Shown here one piece after another: positions 63,872-64,000 of a stretch of DNA of 64,000 bases. The stretch lies in assembly GCA_024291935.2 (NCBI GenBank), contig CM044322.1:25357405-25421404 (forward strand). The letters run 5' to 3'. Below the pieces are notes generated by a model. It made no database searches and was not told where the DNA came from. It worked only from the letters and a program-made list of their open reading frames with translations. A program made the position numbers and the translations under genes. Position 1 is the stretch's first letter; each line of letters opens with the position of its first letter. This DNA comes from Okapia johnstoni (taxonomy: Eukaryota > Chordata > Mammalia > Artiodactyla > Giraffidae).

Positions 63872-64000
63872 GGGCTTCCCTGGTGACTCAGGAGACACAG
63901 GTTCGATCCCTGGTCCAGGAAGATGCCACATGCATCTCAGAGCAGCTAAAGCCTGTGTGCCACAACTATTGAGGCTGTGCTCTAGAGCCCGGGAGCCACA
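63872..64000 (+). mobile_element. CHR-type SINE, cut by window end
   Basis: Head GGGCTTCCCTGGTGACTCAG, then GGTTCGATCCCTGGTCCAGG and GAGCAGCTAAAGCCTGTG. The element runs off the window. Confidence 0.85.

Overview
This window is ruminant (most likely bovid) nuclear DNA, and I see no host protein-coding gene or structural RNA gene in it. The assignment rests on repeats: about 16 copies of the RTE-type LINE BovB, about 28 Bov-tA/BOV-A2 SINEs whose 5' part is tRNA-Glu-like, five CHR-type cetartiodactyl SINEs and ruminant-type L1 3' ends. These lie over an older mammalian layer of MIR, L2, MaLR/MLT1 LTRs, L1M and DNA transposons. Almost every long open frame is a BovB or SINE translation or a chance frame.

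Layout. Bases 1-4830 hold a decayed class I (gammaretrovirus-like) endogenous retrovirus. Its gag-protease part reads on the plus strand (about 3160-4830), while RNase H, integrase and probably the start of env read on the minus strand (about 3150 down to 1). The two arms therefore diverge from a breakpoint near 3150. Bases 5300-9500 hold MLT1 LTRs split by L1 and by a DNA transposon, a BovB 3' end, a Tigger-like element with both terminal inverted repeats, and SINEs. Bases 9750-10690 are mostly unique, with a candidate conserved regulatory block. Bases 13820-18690 are an old minus-strand L1 patchwork cut by BovB and SINE insertions. Bases 21475-25110 hold LTR-like DNA, a MIR cut by a mariner MITE and a BovB, a 75-bp tandem duplication, and a BovB cut by a 294-bp solo LTR. 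Bases 26800-30650 hold a MIR split by BovB, a second candidate conserved block and several LTRs.

The centrepiece is 35216-38664, an apparently full-length BovB on the minus strand with a perfect 15-bp target-site duplication. It keeps endonuclease and reverse transcriptase signatures but is broken by frameshifts, a stop, and an Asn where the endonuclease SDH motif should have His. Two further long 5'-truncated BovBs lie at 45922-48245 (minus) and 52311-54078 (plus), inverted relative to each other. The rest is L2, MIR, L1 and MLT1 carrying young SINEs, many with visible target-site duplications.

The elements do not form an operon or pathway. The functional link is that LINE machinery of the BovB kind is thought to mobilise the SINEs, whose tails resemble the BovB 3' end. 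The window is best read as a stratigraphy of nested insertions. Boundaries come from reading by eye and target-site duplications; family names are from recognition, not a database search.
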